Assembly (NCBI RefSeq): GCF_030345075.1 | Contig: NZ_CP128361.1 | Span: 5,642,001-5,706,000 of the forward strand | Length of the DNA stretch: 64,000 bases | Direction of reading: 5' to 3' | From: Solwaraspora sp. WMMA2065 | GTDB taxonomy: Bacteria; Actinomycetota; Actinomycetes; Mycobacteriales; Micromonosporaceae | Shown here: piece after piece, positions 25,009-33,029 of the stretch | How the letters are laid out: each line of letters starts with the position of its first letter | Numbering within the stretch: position 1 is the stretch's first letter | Program-made: the position numbers and the translations under genes | The notes under the pieces: generated by a model | The model's database searches: none | The model's input: only the letters and a program-made list of their open reading frames with translations | Told to the model about the DNA's origin: nothing

Positions 25009-27006
25009 ATGTACGCACTCGGCATTGACCTCGGCACAACGTTCACGGCGGCAGCGATCTGGCGGGAAGGCCGGGTGGAGACCGTCTCACTCGGCGGCCG
25101 GAGCTCCGCGATCCCATCCGTGGTGCTGCTGCGGCAGGACGAAACGTTCCTCACCGGCGAGGCGGCGCACCGTCGTGGGCTCTCCGAGCCGCAGCGGGTG
25201 GCCCGCGAGTTCAAGCGGCGGCTCGGCGACACCACCCCGATCCTGCTCGGCGGCGTACCGCAGTCGGCCGAAGCGTTGATGTCCCGGTTGCTACGGTCGG
25301 TGGTGGAGGAGGTGGCCCGCCGAGAGGGTAGCTTCCCTGCGGCGATCTGCGTCTCGCACCCGGCCAACTGGGGGCCGTACAAGCTCGACCTGCTGCGCCA
25401 AGCGGTGCGGATGGCCAACCTCGATGTGCCGGTGACCTACACCACCGAGCCCGCCGCCGCAGCGATCAACTATGCCGAGCAGCAGCGGATCGAGCCGGGC
25501 TCCATCGTCGCCGTCTACGACCTGGGTGGTGGCACCTTCGACGCGGCGATGCTGCGCAAGACCCCCACCGGCTTCGAGATCATGGGCCAGCCGGAGGGCA
25601 TCGAACGCCTCGGCGGCATCGACTTCGACGCAGCGGTGTTCAACCATGTCCGGGCAACGCTCGGCGGGAAACTCGAAGAGCTCGACGAGGAGGATCCGGC
25701 GGCGATCGCCGCCGTCGCCCGGCTGCGCGACGAGTGCATCCAGGCCAAGGAGGCGCTGTCGTCGGACACCGACACCTCGATCCCGGTGCTGCTGCCCAAC
25801 ATCTCCACCGAGATCCGGCTCACCCGAGCCGAGCTCGAGGCGATGGTCCGCCCGGTACTGCACGGCTCGATCGAGGCGCTGCACCGGGCCGTACGGTCCG
25901 CCGGCTGCTCGCCGGAACAGGTGCACTCGGTGCTGCTGGTCGGTGGCTCGTCGCGGATGCCGATCGTCTCCCAGCTGGTCGGCTCCGAGCTGGGCCGGCC
26001 GGTGGCGGTCGACGCGCACCCCAAGTACTCGGTCTCGCTCGGCGCCGCCTGGCTGGCCGCCGCGGAGCTGACCGGCCAGACGATGCCGGCCGGGCCCGCC
26101 CCGACCCCGACCCCGGCTCCGCCGGCTGCGGCGGCCGCGGCGACCGGCACCTACCGGGTGCCGCCGACCGCGCCGGTCCCGCCGACCGCGCCGACCGCGC
26201 CGGTCTCCGCGGCGGGCTACCGCACGTCGTCGCCGCCGGCTGGCGTCACTGGCGTCGCCTCCGTCGGACGCGGCAGCCCGGACGCCGGCAGCGGCTATCC
26301 GTCCCGTACCGAGACGTTCGCTTCGGCGAACTCCATCGGCACTGAAGACTCCCCGGGGCGGCGCGGTGGGGAGAAACCGTCGGCGAAGCGTGGCCGGGGG
26401 CCGCTGATCGTGGCCGCCGCCGTGTTGGTGGTGCTGTTCACCGGCGGCGGGGTCACCTACGCGCTGACCAGCGGACAGGGCGACGACGGCCAGCCGGTGG
26501 CCAACGGCGTGGACGATCCTGGTCAGGACACCGGAGCGGAACAGCCGCAGGACCAGCAGCCGGAGCAGACCGGTGAGCCGGAGCCGGAAACGCCGCAGAT
26601 CCCGGCCGACGAGCAGTGCACCGACGAGATCAAGAGCAACTGGACCTGGGTCTGTCTCACCTCGGCGCGGGTCGCCGGCGGCAAACTGACCGTGGAGTAC
26701 GAGGCCGAGTTCGGCGGGAACCAGCCGTCCACCAACGGCGGATGGCACCTGCACATCTACGGCAGCGACGGCACCACCCCGCCGGACCACGTGATGGGCA
26801 GCCACGTCCCCGACGGCCAGCGGGGATCCTGGTACGTCGAGGACCAGAACCCGTCGGTGGTCTGGACGAACGACCGGGCGTTCATCAACGCGATCGGCGA
26901 ACAGCCGAAGGTGTGTGCCCGGATCGCGAACTCGGCCCACGAACTGGCGCAGCACGACAACGGCAGCTACACCACCGGCAACTGCGTCAAGATTCGCTGG
27001 GAGTGA
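25009..27006 (+). CDS. Hsp70-family protein with transmembrane segment and extracytoplasmic domain
   Basis: A 665-residue protein. Residues 1-~365 form an Hsp70 ATPase domain (LGIDLGTTFTAAA, VYDLGGGTFDAAML, VLLVGGSSRMPIVSQLV). A Pro/Ala/Thr-rich linker (about 365-455) replaces the substrate-binding domain. One membrane span (about 465-486, IVAAAVLVVLFTGGGVTYAL) is followed by an acidic stalk. The C-terminal outer domain of about 115 residues has four cysteines (in EQCTDE, WVCLTS, KVCARI and GNCVKI) that could form disulfides. ATG 25009 follows ATCGGAG. The layout suggests an ATP-dependent sensor or coupling protein rather than a classical chaperone. Confidence 0.88.
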   Translation: MYALGIDLGTTFTAAAIWREGRVETVSLGGRSSAIPSVVLLRQDETFLTGEAAHRRGLSEPQRVAREFKRRLGDTTPILLGGVPQSAEALMSRLLRSVVEEVARREGSFPAAICVSHPANWGPYKLDLLRQAVRMANLDVPVTYTTEPAAAAINYAEQQRIEPGSIVAVYDLGGGTFDAAMLRKTPTGFEIMGQPEGIERLGGIDFDAAVFNHVRATLGGKLEELDEEDPAAIAAVARLRDECIQAKEALSSDTDTSIPVLLPNISTEIRLTRAELEAMVRPVLHGSIEALHRAVRSAGCSPEQVHSVLLVGGSSRMPIVSQLVGSELGRPVAVDAHPKYSVSLGAAWLAAAELTGQTMPAGPAPTPTPAPPAAAAAATGTYRVPPTAPVPPTAPTAPVSAAGYRTSSPPAGVTGVASVGRGSPDAGSGYPSRTETFASANSIGTEDSPGRRGGEKPSAKRGRGPLIVAAAVLVVLFTGGGVTYALTSGQGDDGQPVANGVDDPGQDTGAEQPQDQQPEQTGEPEPETPQIPADEQCTDEIKSNWTWVCLTSARVAGGKLTVEYEAEFGGNQPSTNGGWHLHIYGSDGTTPPDHVMGSHVPDGQRGSWYVEDQNPSVVWTNDRAFINAIGEQPKVCARIANSAHELAQHDNGSYTTGNCVKIRWE

Positions 27007-27028
27007 CCCGGTAGTCGACCCGGACCGC

Positions 27029-27074
27029 GCGAGTGTTCCTGTGTGGAGATGCTGTCGGGCACGGGAACACTCGC
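27029..27074 (+). terminator. Hairpin downstream of the Hsp70-like gene
   Basis: Perfect 11-bp arms (GCGAGTGTTCC 27029-27039, GGAACACTCGC 27064-27074) with a 24-base loop lie shortly after the Hsp70-like stop. There is no T-run; probable terminator or end-protecting structure. Confidence 0.5.
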
Positions 27075-27128
27075 CGGGTGGCTGTTGGATGCCGGCGGGT
27101 CTGCCGGTGACCTGCGACCGGGTGCCGG

Positions 27129-27874
27129 TCAGTCCGACCGGGTCGTGACGCTTGGCCGAGGGCGGTCGCCGTACAGCCGCCCCTCGGTCGCCTTCACCGA
27201 CGCGACCAGGACGAACGACAGCGTCACCAGCAGCGCCCAGGAGCCGAACTTGCCAGCGTGCACGAACGTCCAGACGTGCTGCTGGTCCGGGTAGGTCCAG
27301 GCGCCGAGGAACGTGGCGATGTTCTCGGCGACCCACAGGAAGAAGCCGATCAGCACGAACGCCAGAGCCAGTGGCATCCGTAGCCGGGCGTCGCCGACGG
27401 TGTAGTGCACCCAGGTCCGGCGGAGCGCGATCAGCAGCAGCACCGCGATCACCCAGCGGGCGTCGGGCAGGACGTGGTGGGTGAAGAAGTTGACGTAGAC
27501 CGCGACGGCGAGCCCGGTCACCGCCATCGCCGGGTAGCGGGTCACCCGTAGGTCGAAGCGGCGCCACGCCTGACAGATATAGGAGCCGACCGCCGCGTAC
27601 ATGAAACCGGAGTAGAGCGGCACCCCGGCGACCTGGGTCAGCGCATCCTCCGGGTACGACCCAGCCGATGCGCCACAACCCCGATCGTCAGCGCGACCAT
27701 ACAGATCAGCAGCGCGTCGTAGCGGGGGACCGGCAGCGGGACCACCGATGTCAGCGCCAGACAGGTGAAGACCGCGACCGCGAAGCCGCACGACTTCGCC
27801 TCGGTCCAGCCGAACCGCAGCAACAGGACGGCGCGTCGGCGCAGGTCCGCGCGGGCCCAGACGGCCGCCGTCAT
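27129..27874 (-). pseudogene. Broken DUF817 membrane protein gene
   Basis: Two minus-strand reading frames together make a DUF817 protein. The first (27874 down to 27638) gives the N-terminal spans (RFGWTEAKSCGFAVAVF, LLICMVALTIGVVAHRLG) and stops at TGA. The second carries the C-terminal two-thirds (YPEDALTQVAGVPLYSGFMY, YVNFFTHHVLPDARW, FFLWVAENIATFLGAWTYP). At the junction near 27660 the central segment of about 25-30 residues, expected between the two halves from memory of the family, is missing and the frame shifts. This looks like an out-of-frame internal deletion. A sequencing error alone would not explain the missing segment. Confidence 0.65.
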
Positions 27875-27920
27875 GGCGGTCGCCCCGGAGCCGGGCCGGC
27901 TGGGCCGGCTCCGGTGCTCG

Positions 27921-28193
27921 TCAGCGGCGGCCGACCCGGGACAGTCCCGGGCCGGTGTCGTGGTCGTCGATCTCGACCGAGCCCAGCTGCATGAACCGCC
28001 GCAGCGCGTGTTCGACAGTCGCCCCGGTGTACCCGCTGGCGACGTCGCGCCTGCGCAGCACCGGCCCGACTGGACGGACCGGCCCGACCGGGCGTCGGTG
28101 ATCCGACTCGATCAGCGCGGATACCTGACTGTGACCCTGTCCCACAGCGACTCCATACCTTCGAGTGTGACCTTTGAGCGTGGTCTGCCCCAC
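27921..28193 (-). CDS. Possible small hypothetical protein or gene remnant
   Basis: A 90-residue frame from GTG 28193. Only the last ~45 codons (from ASGYTGATVEHALRRFMQLG onward) show the high third-position GC typical of real genes here; the first half looks non-coding. It may be the tail of a decayed gene. No function can be assigned. The rest of 27875-28429 shows no other convincing gene. Confidence 0.3.
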   Translation of the reverse strand: MGQTTLKGHTRRYGVAVGQGHSQVSALIESDHRRPVGPVRPVGPVLRRRDVASGYTGATVEHALRRFMQLGSVEIDDHDTGPGLSRVGRR

Positions 28194-28429
28194 ACGGCCG
28201 GGCCTACCCTACCGTTGCCGTCGGTGATCATCGAATGGTGTACCGACGGGTCGGATGGGTGGCCGGGACCAGCGCCCACCGGCTGTTACTACGCCTTCAC
28301 CGTTGCTACATCTTGACTTGCTGCGACCACTCTCCGTGATTGTGTCGTCTGATCGGTGGACTTCGACAGTGGCTCAGCTCCGGTAGCGTCGTACCGGTCC
28401 GGTGGTCGTCCGATGGGGAGGGTTCAGGC

Positions 28430-28690
28430 GTGAGCTCGGTTGAAGAGGTCAAGGCGGGAGTCGCCCGGTTCGGTGACGAGCTCGGCCAGCAGGTGGGGGC
28501 GATCCGGGCGAGTGCGGAGGCGCTGAGCACCAGCGGAGCCGCGCTGCGGGCGATCACCAGCGGGTCCAGCCACTCGCAGGTGGCCGAGACGATCGCCAAG
28601 GTCGAGCAGGCCAAGCAGAAGCTGGCCGAAGCGGCCGCCCTCGCGCAGAGCGCGATCGAGTCGAGCCGCGGGTACGCGTCGAGCTTCTGA
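28430..28690 (+). CDS. Small helical protein, function unknown
   Basis: An 86-residue, almost entirely helical protein (SSVEEVKAGVARFGDELG, then VAETIAKVEQAKQKLAEAAA). Start GTG 28430 has GGGAGGG about 7 bases upstream. Heptad-like Ala/Leu spacing suggests a coiled-coil hairpin. The size recalls WXG100-like proteins, but no WxG motif is present. No partner secretion genes are nearby. Confidence 0.65.
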   Translation: MSSVEEVKAGVARFGDELGQQVGAIRASAEALSTSGAALRAITSGSSHSQVAETIAKVEQAKQKLAEAAALAQSAIESSRGYASSF

Positions 28691-28706
28691 CCAGCGGTCG
28701 ACCGGC

Positions 28707-28778
28707 TGTCCCGGTTGGTGGTGTGTCCCGGTTGGTGGTGTGTCTAGGGTTGCAGGGCTGGTGGCCTGTCTAGGGTTG
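28707..28778. repeat. Short direct repeats upstream of the IMPase gene
   Basis: TGTCCCGGTTGGTGGTG occurs twice in tandem (28707-28723, 28724-28740). TGTCTAGGGTTG then occurs at 28741-28752 and again at 28767-28778. The last copy contains the -10 box of the next gene. Confidence 0.9.
28771..28776 (+). promoter_or_regulatory. Leaderless -10 box for IMPase gene
   Basis: TAGGGT is 7 bases from ATG 28784. Confidence 0.55.
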
Positions 28779-28783
28779 GCGGC

Positions 28784-29602
28784 ATGGCTGACGATCCGCT
28801 TGCCCTGGACGACCTGCTCACGATCGCGACACAGGCCACCGCACGCGGTGCCGAGCTGATCCGTACCCGTGAGCCCGGACACCTGGCCGGCAAGGGTGAC
28901 CGGGACTACGCGTCCGAGGTGGATCTCGCTGTCGAACGGGAGCTGCGTGCCTTCCTGGCCGACGCCACCCCGCACGTCGGGTTCCTCGGCGAGGAGGAAG
29001 GCGTCTCCGGGGTCGGCGACGGGCCTCAGTGGGTGCTGGATCCGGTCGACGGCACGGTCAACTTCGCGCACGGCGTACCGCTGTGCGGGGTGTCGTTGGC
29101 CCTGGTCCGGGACCGGCGTCCGGTGGTCGGGGTGATCGAGTTGCCGTTACTGGGCGGCCGGTACACCGCGACTCTCGGCGGGGGCGCGTGGCGCGACGAC
29201 CGGCCGATCCGGGTGCGGGGCACGACGCGGCTGCCCGACGCGTTGGTCAATCTCGGCGACTTCGCGGTGGGCGACGAAGCCGCGGAGCGCAACGCCGCCC
29301 GGTTCGCGCTCACCCAGCGGATGGCCCGGGGCGCGCTGCGGGTGCGGATGCTCGGCTCCGCCGCGATCGACCTGGTCTGGGTGGCCGACGGTCGTACCGA
29401 TGTGTCGATCGCCCTGTCGAACAAGCCGTGGGACATGGCCGCCGGCACGTTGATCGCCCGAGAGGCGGGTGCCGCCGTCGTCGACATCGACGGTACGCCG
29501 CACAGCCTCGACTCGTTCGCGACGATCGCTGCGGCTCCGCAGCTGCTCGACGAGGTCCTCGCGCAGGTGCGGGCGGCGGCTGACGACGGCGGGCTCACCT
29601 GA
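28784..29602 (+). CDS. Inositol monophosphatase-family phosphatase
   Basis: A 272-residue Mg2+-dependent phosphatase. It has GEEEG (metal ligand Glu), the signature DPVDGTVNFAHG (Asp-x-x-Asp-Gly-Thr) and NKPWDMAAGTLIAREAG near the C-terminus. Family members hydrolyse inositol phosphate, histidinol phosphate or related sugar phosphates; which one applies here cannot be told. Probably leaderless. Confidence 0.88.
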   Translation: MADDPLALDDLLTIATQATARGAELIRTREPGHLAGKGDRDYASEVDLAVERELRAFLADATPHVGFLGEEEGVSGVGDGPQWVLDPVDGTVNFAHGVPLCGVSLALVRDRRPVVGVIELPLLGGRYTATLGGGAWRDDRPIRVRGTTRLPDALVNLGDFAVGDEAAERNAARFALTQRMARGALRVRMLGSAAIDLVWVADGRTDVSIALSNKPWDMAAGTLIAREAGAAVVDIDGTPHSLDSFATIAAAPQLLDEVLAQVRAAADDGGLT

Positions 29603-29719
29603 CGACGGCGGGCTCGTAGGTGTGCAAGGTCGCCTGCCGGGAACGGCAGTGGACGGCCGTGCCGGGTCGTCGACCCGGGCGGCATCCGGGACCCGGACGG
29701 CGGCAGGGAAGGAACGGGG

Positions 29720-30091
29720 ATGATTACCAGGATCGGGCAGGAAGGGAACGTGCTCGGTTACGAAGTGGCCGGGAAGCTGACCGAGCAGGAGTACCAGGAC
29801 CTGTACCGGGAGCTGCGGGCGGCGATCGCCGAGTACGGCTCGGTCTCGGTCCTCGGCCGGCTGCCGGACGACGGACTGCCGGGTATGGAGCTGTCGGCGA
29901 TCGATGACCGGTTACGGTTTGCCCGGGAGCATCTGACCGACATCGACCGGGCTGCGGTGGTCGGCGGCAACCGGGTGGCCGAGTGGGTGACCCGGGCCTC
30001 GGACGCGATGACGCCGATCGAGCTGCGGCACTTCCACGCCGGCGCGGAGCAGCAGGCCTGGGACTGGTTGCGTCGAGCCCGCCCGGTGTGA
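29720..30091 (+). CDS. SpoIIAA/STAS-like small protein
   Basis: A 123-residue protein of the SpoIIAA-like type (MITRIGQEGNVLGYEVAGKL, DRLRFAREHLTDIDRAAVVG, then ELRHFHAGAEQQAWDWL). In known members the fold resembles STAS anti-anti-sigma domains and binds lipophilic molecules. ATG 29720 is preceded by GGAAGGAACGGGG. No anti-sigma partner is adjacent. Confidence 0.75.
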   Translation: MITRIGQEGNVLGYEVAGKLTEQEYQDLYRELRAAIAEYGSVSVLGRLPDDGLPGMELSAIDDRLRFAREHLTDIDRAAVVGGNRVAEWVTRASDAMTPIELRHFHAGAEQQAWDWLRRARPV

Positions 30092-30220
30092 CGGCCGGTC
30101 GCGCCCGGTCGCGCCCGGTCGACGTTCGGTGGCGGCCGGTGCGGGCTTGCTCACACCCTGGGATCGCCGGGTGCCCGGTCCGACCAGCGCCCGTACACTC
30201 GCTGGAAACACAACTTCATA

Positions 30221-30361
30221 CCTCATCCAGAGGGGCAGAGGGACACGGCCCGATGAAGCCCCGGCAACCACCCCCACCCGTCGCGCCGGTCGCAATCGGC
30301 CAGCCGGGGCAGGTGCCAATTCCGTCCCCGTCGCACCGCGCGGCGCAGGGAAAGATGAGAG
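30221..30361 (+). promoter_or_regulatory. SAM-I (S-box) riboswitch upstream of thrC
   Basis: Core S-box elements are present in order. P1 5' strand CTCATC (30222-30227) is followed by AGAGGGGCAGAGGGA, GGCCCGATGAAGCCCCGGCAACC, then GGTGCCAATTCCG, and GAAAGATGAGAGG closes P1 (GATGAG 30354-30359). The thrC ribosome binding site GAGAGGA (30356-30362) overlaps the 3' strand of P1. SAM binding, which stabilises P1, should therefore hide it and block translation. Confidence 0.92.
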
Positions 30362-30371
30362 GACAGCCGCC

Positions 30372-31676
30372 ATGACGTCGCTGATCGACGCGAGCACCAC
30401 CAGCCCTGACTCCGCCCCGGTGAGCACCACCAGCCCGGCCCGTGTCCTGGTCTGTCGCGGCTGTGGTGCCGAATACCCGCTCGCCGCGCAGCACGCCTGT
30501 TACGAGTGTTTCGGGCCGCTGGAGGTCGGCTACGACCCAGCGGCTCTCGCCCGCGTCACCCGGGCCGACATCGAGGCGGGCCCGGCCAACATCTGGCGGT
30601 ACGCCCCGCTGCTGCCCGCCGGTCAGGACCCGGCCACCCGGGTCAGCCTGGATCCCGGCTTCACCCCCCTCGTCCCGGCCGCCGCGCTCGCCGCCGAGCT
30701 CGGCATCCGGGCGCCGCTGTGGGTCAAGGACGACAGCGCCAACCCGACCCACTCGTTCAAGGACCGGGTCGTTTCGGTGGCGCTCACCGCTGCCCGTACG
30801 CTCGGTTTCTCCCGGTTTGCCTGCGCCTCCACTGGTAACCTGGCCAACTCGGTCGCTGCGCACGCCGCCCGCGCCGGCGTACCGTCGATCGTCTTCATCC
30901 CCGGCGACCTGGAGCCCGGCAAGATCGTCACAACCGCGGTGTACGGCGGTGAGCTGGTCGCGATCGAGGGCTCCTACGACGACGTGAACCGGCTGTGCAG
31001 CGAGCTGGTGGAGACCGACGAGTTCGAGGACACCGCGTTCGTCAACGTCAACGTGCGGCCGTACTACGCGGAGGGGTCCAAGACGCTCGGCTACGAGGTG
31101 GCCGAGCAGCTCGGCTGGCGGATCCCCGAGCAGGTGGTGATCCCGATGGCCAGCGGTGAACTGCTCACCAAGGTGGACAAGGCGTTCACCGAGCTGGTCG
31201 AGATCGGTCTGGTCGACGCGCCAGCGAACGGCTGGCGGGTGTTCGGCGCTCAGTCCGCCGGTTGCAACCCGATCGCGACCGCGCTGCACCGCGACACCGA
31301 CCAGATCGTGCCGGTGAAGCCGACCGGGATCGCCAAGTCGCTCAACATCGGCGACCCGGCCGCCGGTCTGTACGCGTTGGAGGCGGTGCGGCGCACCGGT
31401 GGCTGGATGGACTACGCCGACGACGACGAGATCCGGGCGGGGATCCGGCTGCTGGCCCGGACCACCGGTGTGTTCGCCGAGACGGCCGGTGGGGTGACCA
31501 CGGCGGTGCTGAAGAAGCTGGTCGGCAGTGGACGGCTGGACCCGGCCGCCGAGACGGTCGTCTACAACACCGGCGAAGGCCTGAAAACCATCGACGCGGT
31601 CGCCGGGCAGGTCGGCCCTACTCATCGGGTGAAACCGTCGTTGCGTTCGGTTCGTGAGGCAGGGCTGCTCGGCTGA
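30372..31676 (+). CDS. thrC: Threonine synthase
   Basis: A 434-residue PLP enzyme converting O-phosphohomoserine to threonine. An N-terminal zinc-ribbon-like element (CRGCG and CYEC, about residues 20-50) precedes the fold-II core. The PLP lysine is in NPTHSFKDR (near 130), followed by ASTGNLANSVAAHAARAG and GSYDDVNRL. ATG 30372 lies just after the SAM-I riboswitch, so expression should fall when SAM is plentiful. Homoserine feeds both threonine and methionine/SAM, so this couples the two branches. A hairpin follows the stop. Confidence 0.95.
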   Translation: MTSLIDASTTSPDSAPVSTTSPARVLVCRGCGAEYPLAAQHACYECFGPLEVGYDPAALARVTRADIEAGPANIWRYAPLLPAGQDPATRVSLDPGFTPLVPAAALAAELGIRAPLWVKDDSANPTHSFKDRVVSVALTAARTLGFSRFACASTGNLANSVAAHAARAGVPSIVFIPGDLEPGKIVTTAVYGGELVAIEGSYDDVNRLCSELVETDEFEDTAFVNVNVRPYYAEGSKTLGYEVAEQLGWRIPEQVVIPMASGELLTKVDKAFTELVEIGLVDAPANGWRVFGAQSAGCNPIATALHRDTDQIVPVKPTGIAKSLNIGDPAAGLYALEAVRRTGGWMDYADDDEIRAGIRLLARTTGVFAETAGGVTTAVLKKLVGSGRLDPAAETVVYNTGEGLKTIDAVAGQVGPTHRVKPSLRSVREAGLLG

Positions 31677-31704
31677 CCTTCTGACCAGCGCACCCTCCAC
31701 TGAA

Positions 31705-31734
31705 TCGGCTGATCGGCCTACGCTGATCAGCCGA
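31705..31734 (+). terminator. Terminator hairpin after thrC
   Basis: Ten-base perfect arms TCGGCTGATC (31705-31714) and GATCAGCCGA (31725-31734) with a 10-base loop, followed by TGTTCGTGTG. Confidence 0.65.
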
Positions 31735-31796
31735 TGTTCGTGTGCGGTCCGTAGTCAGAGTTTTGCCATAGGTCGAGAAAATACGCCGGTGGGGTC

Positions 31797-31938
31797 TTGA
31801 CGGCTGCACTTGCACGGCGCAGGATGCTCCGTGCGGGAGGACGACTCGCCGTAAGGGCCCCGACCGAGCTTGGCAACAATCTCAACCCCGGGTCCCAACG
31901 ACCGACGGCGCCGGAGGCGCTGTGCGAGCGTCCTCCCG
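31797..31938 (+). promoter_or_regulatory. Putative promoter and structured leader upstream of tandem-GNAT gene
   Basis: TTGACG (31797-31802) and CAGGAT (31820-31825) with a 17-base spacer would start transcription near 31832. The predicted RNA begins at a long-range inverted repeat, CGGGAGGACG (31834-31843) with CGTCCTCCCG (31929-31938), extended by TCGC/GCGA inside. It encloses about 85 bases. There is no gene in 31677-32001. Confidence 0.45.
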
Positions 31939-32001
31939 ACCAACATCCCCCGACCGGTAATTCGGTCGCGCTGGTGGTCCCGCCCCGTCACGCTCGACGG
32001 C

Positions 32002-33015
32002 ATGGACATCACCATCACCCCGCTGGATCCGGCCGACGAGGCCGCCTTCGAGCAGGCGTACCAGATCAAGCGGTCGGCCACCTCCGTCCCGGACATACCG
32101 CCGACGCCCCGGCAGTGGTTCGAGGCCCTGCTGCGGCATCAGCGGCACAGCGTACGGTTCGAGGCCGCGTTGGCCAGTGTGGACGGCGTACCGGTCGGGT
32201 TGGTCGCCATGGAGTTCCCGTTGCTCGACAACCTCGACAACGTCGGCGTGGACATCCAGGTGGCCCCCGGGCACCGGCGGCGCGGCATCGGTCGCGCACT
32301 GTACGCGTACGCCGTGCGGCGGGCCCGGGAGGTCGGCCGCACCCGGATCATGGGGCACTCGGCGGACACCATGCCCGGCGGCGTCGCCCGCGACCCGGCG
32401 CCGACCGCCTTCGCCCTCGCCGTGGGGGTCAAATCGGCCCTGGTCGAGGCGCGCCGTCGGCTCGAAATCGACGCGGTCGACCAGCCGGCGCTCGACGTGA
32501 TGCTCGCCGAGGACTGGCGCCGCGCCCCCGGCTACGAGTTGCTGACCTGGGTCGGACCCTGCCCTGAGGACTACCGCGCCGATCTCGCCTACCTGGACGG
32601 GCGGATGGTGACCGACTCGCCAATGGGTGACCTGGAGTGGGAGCCGGAAAAGGTCGACGCCGACCGGATCCACGAAGCGGATCTGGCCCGGGAGGCGGCC
32701 GGCACCCGCAGCTACCACACGGTGACCCGACATCTGGACAGCGGCCGGATCGTCGCCTGGAGCAACATCACCCGGCAGGCCGAACCGGACTGGCACGCCT
32801 ATCAACAGATCACCATCGTCGACCCGGATCATCGCGGTCACCGGCTGGGCACCATCGTCAAGATCGAGAACCTGCGGTTCACGTTGCGCCACGAACCGGC
32901 GCTGCGGGTGATCGACACCTGGAACGCCGACAGCAACCAGCACATGATCGCGATCAACGAGGCGCTCGGCTTCCGGGCGGTCGACATCTGGCAGAACTGG
33001 CAGCAGACCATCTGA
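32002..33015 (+). CDS. Tandem GNAT acetyltransferase
   Basis: A 337-residue protein with two GNAT-type halves. The first has VDIQVAPGHRRRGIGRALYA (near residues 82-101). The second has ITIVDPDHRGHRLGTIVKIE and NQHMIAINEALGF. Such duplicated GNAT proteins acetylate small molecules such as aminoglycosides or polyamines; no substrate can be assigned. ATG 32002 was chosen at the beginning of the domain; upstream codons are Arg-rich and non-conserved in style. Followed 14 bases later by paaN. Confidence 0.83.
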   Translation: MDITITPLDPADEAAFEQAYQIKRSATSVPDIPPTPRQWFEALLRHQRHSVRFEAALASVDGVPVGLVAMEFPLLDNLDNVGVDIQVAPGHRRRGIGRALYAYAVRRAREVGRTRIMGHSADTMPGGVARDPAPTAFALAVGVKSALVEARRRLEIDAVDQPALDVMLAEDWRRAPGYELLTWVGPCPEDYRADLAYLDGRMVTDSPMGDLEWEPEKVDADRIHEADLAREAAGTRSYHTVTRHLDSGRIVAWSNITRQAEPDWHAYQQITIVDPDHRGHRLGTIVKIENLRFTLRHEPALRVIDTWNADSNQHMIAINEALGFRAVDIWQNWQQTI

Positions 33016-33029
33016 GGCATGATGACGGC

